A stretch of DNA of 33,933 nt from an uncultured Gammaproteobacteria bacterium (GTDB taxonomy: Bacteria; Pseudomonadota; Gammaproteobacteria; Chromatiales; Chromatiaceae): NCBI GenBank assembly GCA_937926265.1, contig CALAZS010000191.1, positions 1 through 33,933 on the forward strand, read 5' to 3'. This document shows, in pieces, positions 30,419 to 33,933 of the stretch. A program made the translations under genes and the position numbers. The notes beneath the pieces were generated by a model that worked only from the letters and a program-made list of their open reading frames with translations, ran no database searches and was not told the origin of the DNA. Position 1 is the stretch's first letter. Each line of letters begins with the position of its first letter.

Positions 30419-32189
30419 GGTAACCACCGATATGTGACTGTGAGTCTTCCCGGCCGGTTATTTGCCTGGATTGTTCAAGTGCTGCATCCAGGTTAAATGC
30501 CGGCGTGTAATCGAGATGTTTAAGCCGCTTTTCCAACAGCTGCGGAAATTTTTCAATCAGATCCAAAATTGCTGTTGAAGCCGTTGCACCAAGACCGCAG
30601 TGACTGGTGGTTTGCATGAGTTTGGCAATCGACTTGATTTCATTGATGTCATAGCTGCTGGCATTTCCTTCAACAAGTTTTTCGACTAAATCTGACTGCA
30701 GTGACGTACCTACCCGGCATGGTGTACAGAAGCCGCAACTTTCATGTTTAAAAAAGTCAGCAAAGTTTTTGATTACCTGAAACAAGTCCCTGCTATGGTC
30801 ATACACCATAAAAGAACCTGCGGTGGCATAGTCTTCAAAACTGATGGCATGATCAAATTCATCTGGAGCAACCATGTGTCCGGCCGCACCGGCTACCTGA
30901 ACCGCTTGCGTGTCACTGGCGCCGCATGCAGATAGAATATCTTTGATTGAAGTGCCAAAAGGAAACTCATAAACGCCGGGCTTTTTGCAGTCACCTGAAA
31001 TACTCAAAAGTTTTGTTCCCGGTGACTTTTCCGTGCCTGTATTTTTAAACCAGTCAGCCCCGTGTTCAACAATACCTGCAGCAGCCAAGAATGTTTCTAC
31101 ATTGTTCACTATTGTCGGCTGGTTAATATAACCCTGTGTGACAGGGAAAGGCGGGCGGTTGCGGGGTATGCCTCGTTTACCTTCAAGTGATTCGATCAAA
31201 GCTGACTCTTCACCGCAGATATAGGCACCAGCCCCCAAATGAATATCAATATCAAAATCAAAACCTTTTTTACCAAGAATGTTATTACCCAGTAGGTTAT
31301 CGTCGCGGCGTTTCTGTAAAACTGCATTGAGTTTTGGTAACAGGAAAAGATATTCAGCACGCAGGTAAATATAGCCCTGGCTGGCACCAACAATGCCTGC
31401 ACAAAGTGTCATGCCTTCAATGAACTGGTTTGCATAACTGTTCAGCAGGACACGGTCTTTGAATGTGCCGGGCTCACCTTCATCGGCATTGCAGATTACA
31501 TGTTTATTTTCTGTTTCTGCCTGTTTGCACAAACGCCATTTGCTGGCGGTGCTAAAGCCGGCACCTCCGCGTCCACTTAAACCTGAGTTTTGAATGATGG
31601 ATAAAATTTCGTCAGGTTCAGCATTGGTTAGCTTGTTAAGAGAGGTACCATTACCACTAACATCATTCAAAAGAATATCTTTGCGCTGGATGTTATCCGC
31701 AACTGTAAACAGTTCACTGGGCCAGGAGGTTAATGGAATGTTGTCATCGATCAAACTAAATACATGTTCAAGCGTACCTGGACCGAGGTTGGGTATGGTA
31801 TAACCATTTACCAGCATTGCCGGCCCCTGGTCATTCATACCAATGCAGGAAGTCGTTGCGATATTGACTTTGGGGTTATCTGCGTATTTTTCCTGCAAAG
31901 TATTTATAACGTATGCGTTGTTTTGAAACTGGTCTGTAATGTTGTCGCTGATACGGATGTCGTACTGGGTGTTCCTGGGTTTATCCAGAAAACTGTAAAA
32001 GCTGGCAATACCCTTGATCTCGGTCGCAGGAAGCGAGAGTCTTTCAGAAAGAGAGGAAAAAAAGTCAGTCGTAAACTGCATGCCTTTCTGGTTTGCCAGT
32101 TGCAGAACCTGGAGTAACAGCAACTTTTCAGAATCATAGTGATTGTTTAATCGCTGCCTGACATCCTGAAAAAGGTTTTCGATATCCAT
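30411..32189 (-). CDS. hoxF: NAD-reducing hydrogenase diaphorase subunit HoxF (NuoE-NuoF fusion)
   Basis: A 592-residue subunit carrying NADH-binding and FMN. The first 150 residues are a NuoE-like thioredoxin-fold domain, but only one of the four expected cluster cysteines is kept (TTSCIGMNDQGPA), so this domain probably holds no [2Fe-2S] cluster, as in other HoxF fusions. The NuoF-like part has GRGGAGFSTASKW and GAGAYICGEESAL for nucleotide and flavin binding, and the [4Fe-4S] site ESCGFCTPCRVG with HCGLG. It is the first gene of the operon; no separate hoxE exists. The ribosome binding site before ATG 32189 is weak. The enzyme reduces NAD with electrons from H2. Confidence 0.95.
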   Translation of the reverse strand: MDIENLFQDVRQRLNNHYDSEKLLLLQVLQLANQKGMQFTTDFFSSLSERLSLPATEIKGIASFYSFLDKPRNTQYDIRISDNITDQFQNNAYVINTLQEKYADNPKVNIATTSCIGMNDQGPAMLVNGYTIPNLGPGTLEHVFSLIDDNIPLTSWPSELFTVADNIQRKDILLNDVSGNGTSLNKLTNAEPDEILSIIQNSGLSGRGGAGFSTASKWRLCKQAETENKHVICNADEGEPGTFKDRVLLNSYANQFIEGMTLCAGIVGASQGYIYLRAEYLFLLPKLNAVLQKRRDDNLLGNNILGKKGFDFDIDIHLGAGAYICGEESALIESLEGKRGIPRNRPPFPVTQGYINQPTIVNNVETFLAAAGIVEHGADWFKNTGTEKSPGTKLLSISGDCKKPGVYEFPFGTSIKDILSACGASDTQAVQVAGAAGHMVAPDEFDHAISFEDYATAGSFMVYDHSRDLFQVIKNFADFFKHESCGFCTPCRVGTSLQSDLVEKLVEGNASSYDINEIKSIAKLMQTTSHCGLGATASTAILDLIEKFPQLLEKRLKHLDYTPAFNLDAALEQSRQITGREDSQSHIGGYHD

Positions 32190-32219
32190 TTACCCGGCCA
32201 TTATGTTATTGGTACCAGA

Positions 32220-32247
32220 TTAATAGCATATAAGAGTTTGTATTCAA
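32220..32247 (-). promoter_or_regulatory. Promoter of the hox operon
   Basis: On the minus strand TTGAAT (32247-32242), a 16-base spacer and TATTAA (32225-32220), the latter preceded by TGC (extended -10), lie about 30 bases upstream of the hoxF start. The leader would be about 25 bases. Confidence 0.5.
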
Positions 32248-32342
32248 GGGGAGACCTGAAAAGGGGTTGACTGAAATCAATAGAGTTATTTATTGCTTTA
32301 TTATTAACTACTTGTATTAGTTAATGCTGTTTGTGTTTTTTA

Positions 32343-32549
32343 TATAATCGGCCAAAATATGACAGTCTGATTTGTCAGCAATAAGGCAAACGGTCGAAAT
32401 ATATGTTAATTCCTGATTTACAGCCTGATTTATAGGGGGATGGAGGAAATCTTTTTTGGCTGAACCGCTTGAAACTGGGTTCAGATAAGTCATGAACTGA
32501 CGTATTTTCATTGATACCCGAAAGACCTGCTTTGGCAGGTCTTTTTTTT
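32343..32549 (+). ncRNA. Candidate small RNA or attenuated leader
   Basis: No credible protein gene lies in this stretch, yet it has a perfect -10 TATAAT (32343-32348; possible -35 TTAATG at 32321-32326) and a strong terminator at 32521-32549. Predicted RNA of about 195 bases has several hairpins: TGACA/TGTCA (32360s-32378) enclosed by CGGCC and GGTCG, TGAACC/GGTTCA (about 32461-32483), GTCA/TGAC (about 32489-32501), then the terminator. It may be a free small RNA or a regulated leader of the secreted protein gene at 32629. No known RNA family is recognised; a partial GGCAAAC..GAAA likeness to the c-di-GMP-I riboswitch is not convincing. Confidence 0.4.
32521..32549 (+). terminator. Intrinsic terminator in the hox-divergent spacer
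   Basis: Perfect arms AAAGACCTGC (32521-32530) and GCAGGTCTTT (32535-32544), tetraloop TTTG, followed by eight T (32542-32549). It is oriented plus although no plus-strand protein gene lies upstream between here and the hox operon, so it must end a non-coding or antisense transcript or act as attenuator for the gene at 32629. Confidence 0.9.
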
Positions 32550-32628
32550 GGCTTTCAAATAATTTAGTGTAATCATTGCGTTTGTATTTTGCTTATTGGT
32601 CATGACTTTTTTCACTCAGGAGAATCAC

Positions 32629-33129
32629 ATGTCATTTAAATCTGTTATTAAAAATTCCCTTTTAGCGGCTTCCATTCTCGTTGCAGGCCTGGTAACGACT
32701 CAACTGGCAATGGCTCAAAATAGTATGGCGCCTTCACCAATGATGTATGGCCAGCCAGCTCAGCCACCAATGCCACCTGTACAGGATAATTACTATCCGG
32801 CACCTCCGGTGAATCCTGAAATGATGCAACGCATGATGGAAAACAAGCAGAAAAAAATGCATGAAATGCAGGCCAGGCGTCAGGCTATGGCTGAAGCCAA
32901 ACAGCAGCAGATGAAAATGAATGCCGGGAAAAAAGAAAAGTTCTGTGAAAACCATGGCAAGGAAATGAAGCAAAAGATGGCGGACCGCCAGGAGCAGCAT
33001 CAGCAAAGACAAAAGCAAAAAGAAGCACGTATGGCTGAGAAGCAGGCGCACATGCAGCGCATGGAAGAAAGCCTGGCAAATATCGAAAAGCTGATGCAGG
33101 AAATGATTGGCCTGATGAAACAACAGTAA
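32629..33129 (+). CDS. Secreted Met/Gln-rich coiled-coil protein, unknown function
   Basis: A 166-residue exported protein starting at ATG 32629, with CAGGAG seven bases upstream. The signal peptide ends near AMAQNS. The mature part (about 135 residues) begins with a Pro/Met stretch (SPMMYGQPAQPPMPP) and continues as a charged, probably helical coiled coil (MENKQKKMHEMQARRQAMAE). Counted by eye it contains 21 Met and one Cys, an extreme Met content. Met-rich periplasmic proteins can bind copper or silver or protect against oxidants, but no defined motif is recognised and family is unknown. It is followed after 8 bases by the DsbA-fold gene, so the two may form an operon. Confidence 0.8.
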   Translation: MSFKSVIKNSLLAASILVAGLVTTQLAMAQNSMAPSPMMYGQPAQPPMPPVQDNYYPAPPVNPEMMQRMMENKQKKMHEMQARRQAMAEAKQQQMKMNAGKKEKFCENHGKEMKQKMADRQEQHQQRQKQKEARMAEKQAHMQRMEESLANIEKLMQEMIGLMKQQ

Positions 33130-33137
33130 TAACAGCC

Positions 33138-33836
33138 ATGGTGACAATCGACTATTTTAGCGATGTTTTATGTATCTGGGCCTATGGAGGCCAGGTCAGG
33201 GTTGATGAACTCATAAGGCACTTTGGCGACAAGATAGAATGGCGATACCGTTTTATTCCTATTTTTGGCTGTGCCAGGGAAAACATCGAAAAAAACTGGT
33301 CTGAAAAAGGCGGGTTTGAAGGTTTTAACAAGCATTTAAATCATGTTGCCGGGCAATGGGACCACGTCGATTGCCACCAGAAACTCTGGCTGGATTGCAA
33401 ACCGGCCAGCTCTATCACGCCGCATGTCGTATTAAAAGCGGCCTGGTTAATGCAGGAACAAGAGTTGATCGATGCACAGCGCATTGACGGCTTTGATGGG
33501 CGAACCTGCTTTGAGCAGTTAATGTGGCTGACCAGGCAGGCATTCTTTGAGTTCAATCAGGATATTTCCCGCATCGATAAATTAAAACCCCTGGTAGAGC
33601 GGGCAGGTATCGATTGGCAGCAACTGAACAGCTTTATCGAGAATGGCGAAGCGTATGCTGCGCTTTATGCTGATGATGAGCTCAAGCGTGAACATTGTGT
33701 GAAAGGCAGTCCAAGTTTCGTGCTTAATGAAGGCCGCCAGGTACTTTATGGCAATGTCGGTTACCGCATAGTTGAAGCCAACATTGATGAGCTGTTAAAG
33801 CGTGAAAACGCTAACCATGGTGCCAGCTGGTGTTAA
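33138..33836 (+). CDS. DsbA-family (FrnE/HCCA isomerase-like) thioredoxin-fold protein without CXXC
   Basis: A 232-residue cytosolic-type protein with the DsbA-like fold: first strand VTIDYFSDVLCIWAYGG, a helical insertion, and the cis-Pro loop KGSPSFVLNEG with Pro192. In FrnE-like oxidoreductases the first helix starts with CPWC; here the position reads CIWA (Cys12, Ala15), so the second redox cysteine is missing. It may work as a monothiol, glutathione-dependent isomerase/transferase or be non-redox. It starts 8 bases after the Met-rich protein gene. Several other Cys (46, 79, 87 region) occur but in no conserved pair I recognise. Confidence 0.82.
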   Translation: MVTIDYFSDVLCIWAYGGQVRVDELIRHFGDKIEWRYRFIPIFGCARENIEKNWSEKGGFEGFNKHLNHVAGQWDHVDCHQKLWLDCKPASSITPHVVLKAAWLMQEQELIDAQRIDGFDGRTCFEQLMWLTRQAFFEFNQDISRIDKLKPLVERAGIDWQQLNSFIENGEAYAALYADDELKREHCVKGSPSFVLNEGRQVLYGNVGYRIVEANIDELLKRENANHGASWC

Positions 33837-33863
33837 TCCCGTTTGATCAAAATCCGGACTATT

Positions 33864-33882
33864 GTTGGTCATGATGATCAAC
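33864..33882. promoter_or_regulatory. 19-bp near-perfect dyad before the last gene
   Basis: GTTGGTCATGATGATCAAC reads as a palindrome around its central base with one G-T exception. It lies 24 bases upstream of the start codon at 33906 and may be an operator for it; the arms are too close to form a stable RNA hairpin. Confidence 0.3.
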
Positions 33883-33905
33883 CCTGAAGACAGGTTGAGT
33901 TAGCT

Positions 33906-33933
33906 ATGCCAAAAGACCCATTACCAGAAGATC
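33906..33933 (+). CDS. Start of an unidentified gene (3' end outside the window)
   Basis: ATG at 33906 follows AGGTTGAG and opens a frame beginning MPKDPLPED that runs off the end of the window. Nine codons are too few to name it. The 70 bases between it and the DsbA-fold gene hold a palindrome and no other feature. Confidence 0.4.

Noticed and set aside
32349..32450. c-di-GMP-I (GEMM) riboswitch
   Set aside because: GGCAAAC followed by GAAA resembles the core, but the GACGCAAAGCC segment and the P2 pairing around the tetraloop are missing.
32317..32511. Minus-strand frame of 64 codons upstream of hoxF
   Set aside because: No ribosome binding site, no family likeness, and it covers the promoter and hairpins of the proposed plus-strand RNA.
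32734..33147. Minus-strand Leu/His-rich frame of 137 codons
   Set aside because: Mirror of the Met/Gln-rich coding sequence on the other strand; its composition is the expected reverse complement of ATG/CAG/AAG-rich codons.

Overview
The window looks like a chromosomal segment of a sulfur-oxidising, carbon-fixing gammaproteobacterium. The pheT-ihfA-merR opening is a typical gammaproteobacterial gene order. A form IA RuBisCO sits in a complete alpha-carboxysome operon. A sulfur-globule-type envelope protein and a NAD-linked [NiFe] hydrogenase point to growth on reduced sulfur and/or hydrogen. I cannot name the genus. I see no rRNA, tRNA, CRISPR array, transposase or prophage gene.

Layout. (1) 1-5100: end of pheT, ihfA and a MerR regulator, closed by a strong terminator; then a lipoprotein periplasmic-binding protein (PhnD-like) paired with an orphan membrane histidine kinase; then two small paralogous membrane/coiled-coil proteins on the opposite strand. 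(2) 5100-6313: a regulatory region with two minus-strand terminator hairpins whose neighbourhood is rich in anti-Shine-Dalgarno sequence, a near-perfect CRP-type palindrome, one small unknown gene, and inverted repeats in front of cbbL. (3) 6314-14945: carboxysome operon cbbL-cbbS-csoS2-csoSCA-csoS4A-csoS4B-csoS1-csoS1-bacterioferritin-like-acRAF-mcdA-mcdB. (4) 15028-22072: the LysR regulator cbbR and a DAB inorganic-carbon uptake operon (dabB, a small membrane protein, dabA, a CPII-like PII protein). (5) 22088-25086, minus strand: Nudix hydrolase, tandem-BMC shell protein CsoS1D and a SulP transporter (probable bicarbonate carrier). (6) 25396-26771: a DUF2189-like membrane protein and a secreted Tyr/Pro/Gly-rich sulfur-globule-type protein. 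(7) 26871-32189, minus strand: hoxF-hoxU-hoxY-(unknown Cys-containing ORF)-hoxH-protease. (8) 32340-33933: a candidate small RNA or attenuated leader, a Met/Gln-rich secreted protein, a DsbA-fold protein lacking the CXXC motif, and the first codons of another gene.

How the parts fit together. DabAB and SulP would raise cytosolic bicarbonate, with CPII as a likely sensor of carbon or energy state. The carboxysome converts bicarbonate to CO2 by CsoSCA and fixes it with RuBisCO. CsoS2 organises cargo and shell, CsoS4 caps vertices, CsoS1 and CsoS1D form facets and pores, acRAF assists RuBisCO assembly, and McdAB positions the organelles. CbbR is the probable transcriptional activator. The soluble Hox hydrogenase could supply NADH for the Calvin cycle, while the sulfur-globule protein suggests intermediate sulfur storage. 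The least explained elements are the small ORF inside the hox operon, the candidate small RNAs, the small gene upstream of cbbL, the membrane/coiled-coil pair and the Met-rich secreted protein.
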